Assembly: GCA_021397835.1 (NCBI GenBank)
Contig: JAJFZO010000882.1
Coordinates: 1,736,001-1,800,000 of the forward strand
DNA length: 64,000 bases
From: Moringa oleifera
Taxonomy: Eukaryota > Streptophyta > Magnoliopsida > Brassicales > Moringaceae
Direction: 5' to 3'
In this document: positions 31,794-45,224 of the stretch, one piece after another
Numbering within the stretch: the stretch's first letter is position 1
Layout: each line of letters begins with the position of its first letter
Made by a program: the position numbers and the translations under genes
The notes under the pieces: generated by a model
Told to the model about the DNA's origin: nothing
The model's input: the letters and a program-made list of their open reading frames with translations, nothing else
Database searches by the model: none

Positions 31794-33049
31794 CTATTGG
31801 CGTATGGTAGGTTCGTAGTAGACATACCCATATCTTCTCCTATAATATATTATATTTTAAAATTTTTATTTTTATACGTTTAATTTTTTCAATTTATTAA
31901 AATTTATCTTCTAAAATTATATATTGTTTATGATTTTAAAAAATATAATATGAAAAATATTAACACTTAAAATTATCAATATTAGCTTGGTGAAATTTTA
32001 TTATCTATTTTAATTTTAATTATGTAATTTTATCTCATTAGAAAATATACCTCTAGATGTGTTTTATAAGCGATTCTAGTTTGATTTGATTTTGACTTTG
32101 AATTATTAGATTAAATTTTTTTTAACTTAAAATTTAAATCGTTAAATTTTAATTTTTATTAAATTTTAATTTAAAATCGATTCAATGTACAGTTAAAGTT
32201 TATTTTAAATTTTTATTTATTTTAAAAAACAAAAAAATATTAATCAAAATATATGTTAATTTAAATAGTTAATTATTATCATAAAATAAAAAACATAAAT
32301 TAATGATATTAATTAATCAAATAATTAAATTTTTAATTTTTAATTTTTAAAAATCATGACTAAACTGTAATTAATTCGATTTAAGGTTAAAAATCAAGAT
32401 CGTGATGAATAATTTGATTCGATTCAAAAGATAAGCTTCAAATTTGATTCGCATTGAACCGTTCTCACCTCTAAGCGAAAGTATGTATAAACTTATATTA
32501 TATCTTGTTGGGAGACTCGTAACTGATATGAAAAACCTCACAAGATTTCAATAAAGTCTTCGTTCATAATTTTAAATATAATAATATTATGAATATGTTT
32601 TTTTATATAGATGTTGTCATATTTTATAATTTTTTAAATATTAAAAAATTAAAGTGGCTTATGATAGTGAATAACTTTATCCGTAGATCATGGTGTAAGC
32701 CGCAAGCTAGTTAGATACCATTCTCTCTTTGGTTTTTAATGGATGCAAGAGTTTAGGCATATGGGTTCTCTTTTAGGATATTCTTTTTAATATCTATAGG
32801 TGCCTTTATTATTCTTTATTTAGACAATTTGAACGGTAAGTTTCTTGTGGTCGGGATTATTCGAGCCACGACTCGCAAAGAAATACTTCGATCATCACAT
32901 TGTCGTCGGTCCGCTTATCAAATTTGTATATATTTTAATTTTTTTAAATTTGTAATTTTATAATATTTTTTAATAAATATAAAAAATATAAGGTATAAGT
33001 ATTTTTAATTTAAATATTGAAATATTAATTTAAAATAATTATTTGTTGA

Positions 33050-33300
33050 ATATTTATTTTATTCAAATTAAATTTTAATTCAAATTATTATAAAAATTAA
33101 TATTATTTTTATTATTAAAATATCTCAAAATAGTTTAAATAAATTTCATCATTTATTTTGAATCTATTTTTAAAATTTCAATAATGTTTCATTCATGAGT
33201 TATTATTTTATAAAATTTTCAAAATTTTTCTACTATAAAATTAAAAAATATATATTTAATATACATTTTATGATACCTTGAACATATTTTTATATTTGTG
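33050..33300 (+). repeat. dispersed AT-rich repeat family A, forward copy
   Basis: Contains TTTTAATTCAAATTATTATAA, TTAATATTATTTTTATTATTAAAATATCTC, AATAGTTTAAATAAATTTCA, TTATTTTGAATCTATTTTTAAAATTTC and AAATTTTCAAAATTTTTC, in family order. Confidence 0.5.
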
Positions 33301-34369
33301 ATTTTTCTGTTGGCAAACTCTAAACTAACATCAGCTTAAACATTCAAAATATAAGCGATGTAATTAATATTCAATGTTTAAACTAAAATAGAATAAATAA
33401 TTTAATTCTTTTTTATATTTATCCTATTTCTTTTAACAATCAATCCATGATTGCATAACACGGGTCCAAGAAATTGTTTTTGTTAAGATTTTATATAAAA
33501 TCCTTGATTAAATATAATTAACCCTTAATCTCTAATGCCACGGTGAATCGATTTCTTAAATAAATTTTTAAAAAATAATATTCATTTTGTTTTTTTTTAT
33601 GATCATGAGATTATCGTAATATCTTGAATTTACATTTAAAAAAAAAATTAATCATTTTATATTAGAATTATAATTTTTAATACATTTATTAAGTCGAGCA
33701 TGATCGTCTTTTCACATTTATTATAAAGTTTAGATAATTGCAAAATAAAATATTTTTTTATAGATAAAAATAATATAGTTGTCCAATATTTCAATAATAT
33801 TTAATTTAATTTGAAATTCAATTTCTTGTATGAACTAGACGCAACGGTGTATATGATTTTAAGTAATAAACTATAATTTATCATGTTTATTCTCTTTGTA
33901 ATATGGTATGTTATTCTATGACAAGTCTATCATTTTTTGAGTAAAATTCTCAAGATTTACTCGGTAATTTGGTCAACGAGTGATAATTCTAGGAAAATCC
34001 ATAATCAATTAATTAATCATCATATTCCCTATAATTAACTGTATCTACTAGATTTAGTAAATAAAAGCAATTAACATTGTTGACTAATCCTTTTTGGTCG
34101 GTCCAAGGCTGCTCCATTATTATATGATTAATATGCCATATTAAAATTTCAATCCGCACAACCCTCTTACAAAAAATATATAAATAATATAAATCGTGAT
34201 TTTAGATTTTGTCAAATAAAAAAAATATTTTCACTTGATCTTCAATTCCATGATAAAATATTATTTGGCTAACATTTTTTAAAAAATAATTTTTATATAG
34301 TTTTTAAATAAAATTTTATTAGATTAATTGAAATTATTGTATGTCAAATATTTTAGTTTGATTTAATTT

Positions 34370-34700
34370 ATATTTTTAAAAAATTTTAAAAACTTGAGAT
34401 ATTAAAATTAAAGATTTTATACATTAAATTTTGATTTGAATTTTTTACAATCATAAAGAAAATTTTAAGTTATTATAAAAAATTAAAAATTTTTTAATAC
34501 TTATTTTTTAATTTTATATCGTTAAAATTTTAAAAATTCATAAATAATAAATCTGGTATTAAAAATTATTTAAATTTAAAAAACAAATTCAAAATAAAAT
34601 ATAGAATTTATTTATTTAATTTTTAAGATATTTTAATAAAAATACTATTAATTTTTTATAATCGTTTAAGATAATGAATAAATTGAATTAAGTTGAAATA
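34370..34700 (-). repeat. dispersed AT-rich repeat family A, reverse copy
   Basis: Contains TTTTGATTTGAATTTTTTACAATCATAAA, AAGTTATTATAAAAAATTAAAAATTTTTTAATAC, AAATTCAAAATAAAATATAGAATTTATTT and TTTTAATAAAAATACTATTAATTTTTTATAATCG. Confidence 0.55.
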
Positions 34701-35039
34701 TTTTTAATATACAATTTTTTAATTTAAATTAATAGCGGGTATAATATATGATTTTTTTAATGTTTACCTCATTATTTATTTGAAAATATTTACAAATATA
34801 TAAATGTCAAGATCTTGCAATTACATGAAATCATGTACTTTCTATCATTAAATTTCATTTATTTATTAATAATTTATATAAAAATTAAAATTTTACAATA
34901 ATATTCTAATTAAAATATTTGAGATAGTAAAAATTAATTTTCATTAGTCTTAATATTACATTGAACACAGGTAACAGGGTGGTCAACCAAAGACCAAACC
35001 TTACCAGATCAAAGAAGCTTACCATTTCTGACCCGCAAT

Positions 35040-35480
35040 ACGGACGGGCTCGTGGCGGAAGAAACTGTCATGGTGACCGAGTACTTGACACGTGGCAGTA
35101 CGGAAACTGGGACCGTCTCCGTGCAGGACAAGGATAATGCGTGCGCTTTATTGATGCGTAACTGTGAGTCGGTTTGGGCCACTTGTTTCCGTTTCCTTCT
35201 GGATTTCTCTCACCCGCCGCACAGAAATGGAATAACAAAACGACATCCATATAAAAAAAAAAAAAAAACAAAACGAAAGATTGTTCAGTCGGGTGAGGTT
35301 ATCTTTGCTTCCCCGCAGCAACCGACGCCGTCAACAAAATTCCTTGGCTCGTCATCTGCCGTTGCGTTGCTGACTCGACATGTCACTAACTACCCCATCT
35401 ACGTCACATCCCAACCACAGTTACTGCCATCATTTTTCTTTGTTTTCTTTGAAAAATATATTTTTACCCGTACAATAATT
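35040..35480. promoter_or_regulatory. GC-balanced island with G-box and TATA-like motifs, no gene recognised
   Basis: ACACGTGGC at 35088-35096 is a G-box/ABRE-type motif; CATATAAAAAA at about 35248 is TATA-like. A long frame crosses the segment, but it starts at GTG, not ATG, and runs into Lys/Phe runs, so I do not call it coding. A proximal promoter or a gene relic is the best reading. Confidence 0.3.
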
Positions 35481-35499
35481 GCAGTTAACAGTTGATTTT

Positions 35500-37480
35500 A
35501 CCTTTTTGTCCTTAAATTAAAGATATTTTAAATGGATAACATATAATTTACTTATAAAATCTCACTTAGTTTAAAAATTATTGAACAAATATAATTTTGT
35601 TTTGAAATATGGGAACGAACAATTGTATCAAAAATTCTTTAACATAATTTTAATTAAAATTTTATTAAAAAGCAAAAAATGAAAAATATTTTAAAATGAA
35701 ATTTTTATAGACTAAATTTTATCTAAATTTTTTCATGAAAACTAAAAAGTATTGTCATAAAAAATGACAATATTTTTGCATTAATTTTTTTAAAAAATTT
35801 ATGTTATCAATAACTTGAAAATTAAAAAAAAAACTCATGAATTTAGGAAATAAATTCAAAATATATGTAAAATTTATTGGAGTCATTTTAAAAATAAAAA
35901 TATTATTAATTTTTATAAATATTTGAATGAAGATCTAAAATCTAAGTTGAGTTATGTTGAAATATTTAGGTATAGTATAATTGTTTTAATTAATATTTTA
36001 AATTAAAAAATGAGTTTAATGTATGACTTTTATATTTATATAAATTTATTTTATTAAATAAAAAATAGTTAGAATTTAATATGTATAAAAATATTTTAAA
36101 TATTAATGTTTTTTATATAAAAATAATAACGTGGAACACATTATGATATAATGATTGTAGTTGCAATTGGATAGATGGAGTTATTTACCAAACGTGTTAA
36201 AGTTAGGCCGAGGGTTAAGCCACCAAACCCCGACTTATTGAATCTACCCATTTGATCATGGTTTCCCTCTTGACAATATAATATCATATCTTATGTTTAT
36301 TATAAGATCATTAGATCCTCATGGATTAAGCCTAATTTAATATTTTATTAAAATAATAATATCAATTTCTATGTAATAATAGGGATCGGGGTTAGTGGAT
36401 CTTTGATTTTATTTTAATTCCGTGACATTATTTTATGATCTCGAGATTATAAGTGATTTCTAAATTAAAAGTCTCATTATTGAATTTTTTATTAAAATTT
36501 TATATTTTATTATATTAGATGTGCTCATCATTGACATAATTGGTAATAATAAAATATTTAATTGTAATTGTTTGTCCTAAAATTCCATCTTTAATAAATT
36601 TTAAGTAACTTGAAATAATTTTTAGTAATAATTAAATTCTATGAAAAATAATTGTTAATAATTTATCTCTTGCATTTTGCATTGATTAAGAACCGCAATA
36701 AATCTTACAGTAAAAAAAAAAAAGTTAATTAACATATAAGATTTTGCAATGTCGTAAAAGTTAAATCCGATGAACCGGTTCAATTAGTTGAATCACAATC
36801 CAAACTTTAAACTATGCAGTACATTTAAAACTAGTTTAACATATTTATGTTATTAAAATAACGTCATTTTGTTATCAAAAATTTAAAGTTTTTATTAAAA
36901 CAATGATGTTTCGAAAGAAAAATTTGAAAACAAAATGTTCAAAAATATTTTTTTAATCTCACTATTGTTTATTAGAAATTATAATTTATATTTTTTATTT
37001 AGATAATATATATTAACTATTATAATTATTTATTATATTAACGAATTTAAATTTAAATTTGATTTTGATTTGATTCGTGATGCTTAAACTTTTTTGTAAT
37101 TTAATGACTAGCTAAAATTTTAAAAATATTAAAATTATAATTTTTTATATATTTATTACCAAATATGTTTAAAATACAATATTTACGCGTGCTTGGTAAG
37201 GATAAATGATTATTATAGAATAAAAATTTGATATAATTAAAAACTAATAATAAAATTTTAGAGCAAATGAAATTAGAAATATAACATTCTTAATCGATGA
37301 ATTCTTATTAAGTAGATGTGATTTTTATATTTTGATTGATAGAAAGTAATTTTAGGGTAAATATAATTAATTATTTCATAATTTGGCATGTAAAGTTGTA
37401 ATAATGGTTGGCCTTTAATACAACTCACCAATCACATCTAGTTTACAAAATTTAAATTCTCTAATAATTACTTTATTTTT
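35500..37480. other. AT-rich desert
   Basis: No gene recognised. A family A repeat lies at about 35690-35960. A balanced patch (36140-36270) has no recognisable content. Confidence 0.55.
35690..35960 (-). repeat. dispersed AT-rich repeat family A, reverse copy
   Basis: Contains AAATTCAAAATATATGTAAAATTTATTGGAGTCATTTT and AATAAAAATATTATTAATTTTTATAA-like blocks plus the upstream TTGTCATAAAAAATGAC. Boundaries approximate. Confidence 0.45.
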
Positions 37481-37515
37481 GTTTTTGGAATTAAAAAAAG
37501 AAAAAAAGGTGAGTG

Positions 37516-37649
37516 CCACGTGGAGGGAGAAAGCGAGGGGGGAGTAAGCAAGTACGAGAGGGTGGCCACACTTGATTACTATTCCCCTTATCCTAAAAAA
37601 ATAAGAAACTCTGACAAGGTTTCGTGTACACATAGAATCCTCCACGTGG
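37516..37649 (+). promoter_or_regulatory. paired G-boxes upstream of the telomere-binding protein gene
   Basis: Two perfect CCACGTGG palindromes at 37516-37523 and 37642-37649, 126 bases apart, about 300 bases upstream of the (AG)n tract and probable leader of the gene. bZIP or bHLH factors (for example light, abscisic acid or PIF-type inputs) recognise this element; which ones act here cannot be told. Confidence 0.5.
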
Positions 37650-37927
37650 CAAAACCTATCTTTTAGAATCAGGGGTTAAGAACTGGTCCACAGATTTATC
37701 CTTAAAAAAAAAAAAAACAACCAGAGGGAGAAGGAGAGAGTGGTTTATGGTTACCTGCTGTTGCCCGGACATTAATGCACTTTTACTGGCTGGTCCGGTT
37801 TTGTGGTCAATAACTAATTAACTATAAACTATAAGAGAAACATGGGGGTTTAAGCACTCTTTTCACCTTGGTTTTTTATCCATTTTCGTGGTTTTTGTTT
37901 TCCTGGTGGGGGTTTTGTCAATTCTAG

Positions 37928-37931
<4 letters not shown>

Positions 37932-37966
<35 letters not shown>
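37932..37966 (+). repeat. (AG)n microsatellite
   Basis: About 17 perfect AG repeats in the probable 5' leader or core promoter of the telomere-binding protein gene. Confidence 0.95.
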
Positions 37967-37968
<2 letters not shown>

Positions 37969-37969
37969 A

Positions 37970-39416
37970 GGGAAACGTACGCTAATTGGCAATTGAATTT
38001 GAGACAGAGAAAGAAGCTGGAAGTTCGAGTTCCTGTAGATCTTCTTCTCTCGTTGTAATTTGTGGTGTTTGATCTGTTTCGAATTTTTCTTGGGAATAGC
38101 GGGAATTTTCTCAGAAAAATCTGTTTTGGCTTGTTTGGAAATCCTCTTGGTTTAATTTGTATATATTGCGTTGGATTTAGGCGAGGATCGCTTCCACGGG
38201 GTGAGTTTTGGTGGTTATCTTGTGGAGTTGTGTGTTTTCTTTCTCCTGATCGTGGTGATGTTGCGTTTTTCTGTTTGGATTTTTTTTTCTTTTCTGAATT
38301 TGTGGAGATTTTACTTGTTTGTGATGAATTGTGATCGTGAGAGTTGAATCTGGGTGCAAAATGGAAATATTAAGCAGTTTGTTTTACGAAGAAATTGTTG
38401 TCAACTAAAATTGTGGTTGTGATCGAGATCTGATCATGTGTGTTGGTCCTTGTTTGGTCTTGTCGAATCGAATTTGCTTTTGGACGTTCGAATTTACCGG
38501 GATTTGAAATCAAAATTTTGCTTTAAAATTGGTATGTCCTGTTGATGGTTATGGATTCTGGATTTTGGTTCCTGATATCCCTAATTAATTGACTTGAGAT
38601 ACGGTATTTCTGCAGTTTCATGCATGATGAGAAAATGCAACCAGAGTAGCATTTCTTTGACTTTAAATTTAGATTCTTTTGAATTTGATAATGTTTTGCC
38701 AGTGGCATTGATTTTGATTTTTGGATCAGATCATAACAGAATTTAAATGCAATTTGTGTTGTGTTATTACTTCCAGCTGCAAACATCTGCACCTGTTCGG
38801 CCTCAATGAAATTGTCCATTTCCTTTGATGTGATGTGTGGTTTGGATTTTGGGATCTGCATTTCATATAATAACTATGGCAAAGAGGGTGGACCACCCAG
38901 ATGTTGGTCTGTGTACCTATTTTGTCATTTTGGTTTCTTGGGTTGTACATCATAGGGATTGTGGTTGTGTTTCTTATTGTTCTGGGTTTTTGGCTTAGGA
39001 TCTGTTTGGTGTTGAGTAATCATGTGAAGAGAGACATAAATGATTTGCTATTCATGCTTGTACATATACATGAACAACTTTTCAGTCTACTTGAATATTT
39101 CATAGGATGAGCTCATTCGTGGCGAGAACTTCTCTTCATTTCTTTTATAAGACTTGGAAAAGGCAGGCGCTGCGTTTGAGCTACCTTGTCATCTTTGCGG
39201 AAACTTGCTGTTGCACGTGTGATTAGCTTTGTCTAGTGACATGATCCATGGGATCTTTACAATGCTACTTTTTGCTTATTATGCATTTCAAAATGATCAG
39301 TTCACAACATGCTGATATATGGGTTTTTAATCTTGAATTGGATGGCAGTGAAGTGGATCTAGGCTGTGAAGTGTCTTTGTGGTTGATGAGTTCTTATTGC
39401 CACACTTGCCCAAGAC
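37970..39416 (+). other. 5' leader of the telomere-binding protein gene with a probable leader intron
   Basis: Balanced, T-rich sequence with a donor-like CACGGG|gtgagt at 38200/38201 and an acceptor-like ATGGCAG at 39348, 68 bases before the coding start. This suggests a UTR exon at about 37970-38200 and an intron of about 1.15 kb, a layout common for this family. ORFs here are intronic. Confidence 0.45.
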
Positions 39417-42400
39417 ATGGTGTTCAAGAAGGGGTTAGACAACGAATTTCACAGGTTCAATGTTTGCATTATACCCAGAGCTCCTCGGTCAAAAAGGGTA
39501 AATATTTCATACTAATTAGGGTTGCTTTTTCCAGTATTTTTCGTATGCTAAATTCTTATCTAACATGGTGTTGATACCAGAGGAGACTGCCACACAAGAG
39601 TGCTGTTGAGGATACTCAAATCTGTGCCTTTGAATTACTAGCTTCCTTGGCTGGCAAACTGCTGCAGGAAAGTGAAAGTTCTTCTGCTTCTAGTAATGCA
39701 TGCGAGGGAAACGATCATCCTCATATCCATAAAGATGTTATTAAACAAGAACAGCAACATGAATATAAACAGTTGAAAGCAGAATGTAATGACCAGGGAA
39801 GCTGTGAAGCGAGTGTTGACATCTCTGAGTCAACCACAGAAAAGAGCAATGGAAAGTGTTTGCCAAGTCAATTCCCACGTGTAGTTGATGGTTATTTGAA
39901 GACTACTGGGTCTCAAAGTAAGAAAGCATATGGTAACTTTCCTAGTAAACTGGAGGGGGTCTCCTCTGATTCTGGGGAGTCCTCTGGTGGTTTTATGGAG
40001 AATGCATTTGGTCAAAGGCAAGAAGCTGAGAGGTTGGGCAATGAAGGTTTGACTATGGCTAAAATCTGCCATTCAAAAGATTCAACTGATTTGCGTATGG
40101 TATATCCTGCATTGATCAATCCTGACAGACACGTCAACTTGCGATCTTGCAGGGACCATATTTCTAATGTTTCTTTTGCAAAACATAGGAATGATCTTAA
40201 GTTACGTAGTAGAGATGATGATGAAAATTTTTCTAGGTGTTATAAATTTAGCAACAAATTTAAGGCCTATAGGCCTCCAACAAGGATTGGAGATCGAAGA
40301 ATAAGGAAGTTGTTAACATCCAAATACTGGAAAGTGGCTCCAAAACTGAAAGATTTTGAACTTTCTAGATCTGGTAAGCAGTGTGGCAGCACTTTATGAT
40401 TTGTTACGTCTTGCTGTACTGTATAGAATTTGGGAATATTTTGTACTCATTGTGAAATCTGATGCAATTGTAGATGGCGGAATGAAGCCTCTTTATCAAA
40501 AGAGGAAAATCAATTACAGACATGAGAGATATAAGTATGATGCCCTTTACAAGAAGAGGAGACTTTCTGATCGGAGCTCAGTAGTGACTTCTGATGGAGT
40601 TTTCAGCAGTGAAAGTGTTTCTAATTCACCCCAGAAGGGCATGAATGGTGAGAAGAGTGGAACAGCTGCAATGTTTCATGGAGGTCTTTACCTCACCAAT
40701 TATGCTATTATCTTTGTCATAGCATCCAGGAGCTTCTTATATTATAGTTTCACCATCTAATAATTTCTGTGCTTGGCAGCAGGTGGAGTACCTGCTTCAA
40801 TTACAGGACACCAAGTGTCTCACCAGTCCAAGGATTCTCATGGTACATGAGTATTTTGCTCATGATATATACCACTATTATTGTTTGAGGCATACAAGTT
40901 CTTCTCATTTGCTTTATGTTCCTTTGTTACAGTGAAGTTCAGCATCAAGTCCTTCAAGGTTCCGGAGCTTTTTATTGAGGTCCCAGAAAGTGCAACTCTT
41001 GGTTCACTCAAGGTGTGAAAATTATTCTCCTTTCAATTTGTAAAATGTGGTCATCACGCATCTTATGTAGCACAGATTCTTCACCTTCCTCTTGTTACAG
41101 TGTGTATTCTTTTATTGGATTGCCAAACTCGTTACAAATGGCATCACTTTTTTGTAACTTTGCTTCATCTTATTCACCCCAGCAATCTTTTAATTAGCAA
41201 AATGGTCTAGTCATTGGCTACTAGGCCAAGTAATAGGAAGTTTAAGGTTACCGCTGCATCTGGGTAATTGTTGGTGTTATGTTTTATAGAGGACAGTGAT
41301 GGAGGCAGTGACTGCTTTACTTGGAGGAGGGATACGTGTTGGGGTACTTGTTCAGGGGAAGAAGGTTAGAGATGACAGCAGAACCCTATCGCAGACTGGT
41401 ATTTCCTGTAAAGAGAAACTGGAGACGCTGGGGTTCTCTTTGGAGCCCAGTCCCTCGCAAGCTCCTGCACCTGTCTGCTCTGATGATCCTTCTCTTTTGT
41501 TGCCATGTGATGCAACCAAACTTCAGTTAAGGTAATTCTGATGTGCTCCTAAAAGCTCCTTTTTCCAAAATGTCTTAGAAATTCACCATTTGTGTTTTGG
41601 AAAAGCCTTTTTCACTTGGTAAGAAACATGTTCGTTTGATGATGCATGCAATTTAGGCTATGTGGAGAACATCAGTGTGTGCGCCACTCCTTCCAATTTT
41701 AGCCTTTTTATGTAATACCTATCTTTTCTACTTTGTAGCTATGTTGGTTAGGGAAATGACAAATGAATGTAGGAATTGTAATTTGCATGGTCTGTGTTTA
41801 CATTATGGTATGAGAAGGCCTAAGAAGGCTTTGAAATTCCTCAGTTTTCATGAAGCCTAAAACTAATTTGGACATGACATGTTGGCACTTATTACTTCAT
41901 GTGAGGCCCATTTTCTTATTGATGTTTGAAGCCAAAAGCCTGTGGAGTTATCACTACATAAGATGGGATGAGATTTTTTTCTGTTTGTCATGGTTGTTCT
42001 CTATTGATTCTGATGACAGGTCATTTTTGTATAGATACATTCAGTTGTTTGCTACCCTAACTAACAAGTACTGCTTTTCTTTCCAGGTCACCAGCGACTC
42101 CTGCTTTAGATTCAGAGCCTTCTGATTCACTGCGTGACCCTCCTCCGCTGAACAATCCAGACAATTATGTTGAAAATAATCATGAGTTATCACCCCCCTA
42201 CAGTGACTCGTTAGACAACAAAACTCTGTCAGATTCTAGAGCTCTGGTTCCAGTGCCAGCTATGAGTGTCAAGGCACTAGCTGTTGTTCCTGTCAATCAG
42301 AAAATGAGGCGATCTGAGCTCGCACAGCGCAGAACCAGGAGACCATTCTCTGTGTCAGAGGTAGAAGCACTGGTGCAGGCAGTTGAAGAACTTGGGACTG

Positions 42401-43042
42401 GAAGGTATGATGTTCTTTACTAATGATTGGATGAAGTTTGCTTTTTCTCTGATACCTGCCCACTCCTTGCTAAAGAAACAAGGAATTGTTTTCTTTTATT
42501 AATTTGTTGTTCCTGAAGAGGCTATGATATTGATAACATGAAAATTAAATATGACTCATCCTGCAGATGGCGTGATGTTAAATTGCGTGCTTTTGAGAAT
42601 GCTGATCATCGAACTTATGTGGACTTGAAGGTAAGAACTTTAGATGACTCTCTTTATTGCACCCAAAAAGAGAAAAAGACATCTCTGATGTGACATCCAC
42701 AGAGGATTTACATGGGACTGCACATAAATGTGTTGTTTTCGATCCCTTATATTTATATCTTAATATTAGTTAGAAACTTTTATCATAACATTTGCCACCT
42801 GTTTTGTTGGGTGCTTGCAGGATAAATGGAAGACCTTGGTCCACACTGCAAGAATTGCTCCTCAGCAAAGAAGGGGGGAACCTGTACCCCAGGAACTCTT
42901 GGACAGAGTCTTGGCTGCCCACGCATTCTGGTCCCAACATCAAGCTAAACAACAGGGCAAAAGGCAGGCAGGAACAGGAACTCTGAAAATCACAGATGGC
43001 CAACCTGAAAGAAGTGGAGATGGAGCTATCCAGTTGATGTGA
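39417..43042 (+). CDS. TBP1: telomere repeat-binding protein, TBP1/TRP type (ubiquitin-like plus Myb/telobox)
   Basis: Nuclear protein binding double-stranded TTTAGGG repeats; the Arabidopsis homologue limits telomere length. Nine coding exons: 39417-39497, 39581-40373, 40474-40647, 40783-40842, 40933-41012, 41290-41531, 42087-42404, 42567-42630, 42821-43042 (677 residues). The N-terminus (MVFKKGLDNEF; then RRLPHKSAVEDTQICAFELL) is the conserved start of the family. A ubiquitin-like domain spans about 370-450 (VKFSIKSFKVPELFIEVPES, VMEAVTALLGGGIRVGVLVQ). The Myb/telobox domain spans about 565-640 (RRPFSVSEVEALVQAVEELG, WRDVKLRAFENADHRTYVDL, then KDKWKTLVHTA, the telobox signature). The conserved family tail PVPQELLDRVLAAHAFW follows. 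All junctions keep frame. Exon 4 has a tandem acceptor CAGCAG (40777-40782). Confidence 0.95.
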
Positions 43043-44010
43043 TGTAAAAATAAAAGGTAAAATGTTGACAAAGCAGGAAAAGAGAACTGTACAAAAAATG
43101 ATTTATAATTTCTGTATTATTCCTCACACTTACTTGATTTATTGCTGGCTTTCATCTGTGGAAAGATCAGCACATGTAAATGATTTGATGAAATAAGATC
43201 ATTCTAACCGAACTAGTGCTCTCTTATTTCATTCAATTTATTCAATTTCTGTAATCCATATTTACCAAATTTGAAAGGAAAGAAATAGAAAATAACTCTT
43301 AATGGTCTTTATTTTCTCCATCACTTTGGTCGTTCCATTTTGATTTTCTAGATTCCTCAGAATCCTCATACCTATTCCTTGTTCTTTATCCATCTTTTAC
43401 TTCATGCTTAGTAGCGGATAAGAATATACAAGTTGGCTTGTCCTACAAATGGAGTGAGGAGCGGAGAATGTGGGTTTTATATACTCAACTGGGCATTATT
43501 ATCTCTACAACGTGACAGCCCGGACTTGGCAGCCTCAGAGGCCAAAGCATTGACTTGACCTTCAAAATCCAGGAGGTGGTCTTCCCTTCGGCCAAGATAA
43601 GCCATGTGCGGATTGCAGATAACTTGCAGGAATAAGTCGCGATTCAATTTAGTCAAATTGTTTTAACTTGCAGCACGGACAACCAGCACTTTGGCCGAGT
43701 CTTTACTTCAGGAAACCATATAACAGGCGCATGTATGCACGTGCATGTCACGCACACATAACGGTGTTGTCCATCAATGTAAAGTTCAAAAAATTAAGGA
43801 TTTATTTGATTGTGTTTTAGTTTTTCTTTAAAAATATATATATATTTTTAAAAATTGTTTAATAATATTATTTTAAAAATAATATATTAAAATTTTTAAA
43901 AGCGATCATTTCCATTCGATGATTAACGGAAGAATATGAGGATTTAGTTGCATATTGAAGAGGGAGACGCCAAGAAGAAGCTGATGTTCAGAATTGTGAC
44001 TTGACTAGTC

Positions 44011-44150
44011 CCTTGGGCCCTGGGCCCACCACGTCACGAGATCAGTTCCCTTCCAGAATTATCCACCTCATTCTTCTTCTATCTTCTCATGTCGTCGTAT
44101 TTGCTTGGTTTTCACAAGTCCAAGTTGCTTTCTAGAGTTTATCCCATGCT
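44011..44150 (+). promoter_or_regulatory. orphan promoter-like segment with double site II and a possible first exon
   Basis: Adjacent TTGGGCCC and TGGGCCCA (44013-44028), then ACGTCA (44031-44036), CT-rich sequence and an ATG at 44089 opening MSSYLLGFHKSKLLSRVYPM, which looks like a mitochondrial presequence. The frame then runs into AT-rich low-complexity DNA, and no second exon is visible. This could be the remnant of a housekeeping gene's promoter and first exon. Confidence 0.3.
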
Positions 44151-45224
44151 CACTGTACGGACAAGAAAAGCGAAAATAATAAAATTATTAATTACAAATA
44201 AAATTCAATTATATATATATATATGTACGACTGCCATCACCGAAGAAATCCCATTAGAATGGTTTGACAGTGGGAAGGTGGGCAAGTGGAAGGTTTTAAA
44301 AAAAATAGTAACAATAATTTTGATTTTTAAATTAATATATAATGTAATAATTCAGTTCTTTTATAGATATTTTTGAGAGGACACCATGATTCGATACAAT
44401 TATTTTTTTTTAATTCCGTGATTGTGTATCAACAAATGTTCTTCATTTGATGATTTTAATGAGATTTTATAAAGATATTTACTATATTACATAACTATTA
44501 ATATATATTTTAATTGATATATCACTGTGGAACATCATTTTTTAACTAAAATCATTTAAATTATAGTAAAATATAATTATTAATTTTTAATATTATTTAT
44601 ATCAATTTAGTAAGTTAAATTGACGGTATGATCAGACCTTAGGAAATTCAGATAAATAGCAATTATATTATATTAAAACATAATAATCCTAAAAATTGAT
44701 AAGATCACGTAATTGAGACAAATTGTTGTTTCACTGACTTGCAAGTTTGGAGTGGGGTTGGGGCTAAGAGTTAGGCAATCAAAGACTTCACTTTTTATTT
44801 TATTTTCTATTTTTAATGATTTGTTTGATGGAGTTTTGCTTTTGTCCATGTGGCCCAGCCTAAGTGGAAAAGCATGCCTTGTTGGTGAAAAATGAGATTA
44901 CCCTTATTGTTTTTTATATTTGTTTCACATGACTCATGTCTACAGCAACACCTTCTACTCCTCCATCTAATCAAATTAGTGGCACAACACAACATCTCTA
45001 TCTCTCTATTCATAATCATTATCTTAATTATCAAGTCGAAAATATCTTACCATCCAAAAAAAATTATTAAAATAATCAATATTGTATATCACTTAAATCT
45101 TCATCATTAATAATTTTTGATTAATTTTTTGGTAAATATTATTTTAAGTCTTAAATTTTATATTTTTTCTAAGGTCAAATATTGATTTTTATAACATATC
45201 TAAATAAATATTTGTTTATTAATT

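Larger units (their letters stand above)
31850..34960. other. AT-rich desert
   Basis: No gene recognised. A balanced patch at about 32670-32930 (GGTGTAAGCCGCAAGCTAG, CATTGTCGTCGGTCCGC) looks like a fragment of an old mobile element but has no diagnostic motif. Family A repeats lie at 33050-33300 and 34370-34700. Confidence 0.5.

Noticed and set aside
35052..35495. 147-codon open frame on the plus strand
   Set aside because: It begins at GTG, has no upstream leader of coding character, passes through Lys and Phe runs caused by A/T tracts, and matches no family.
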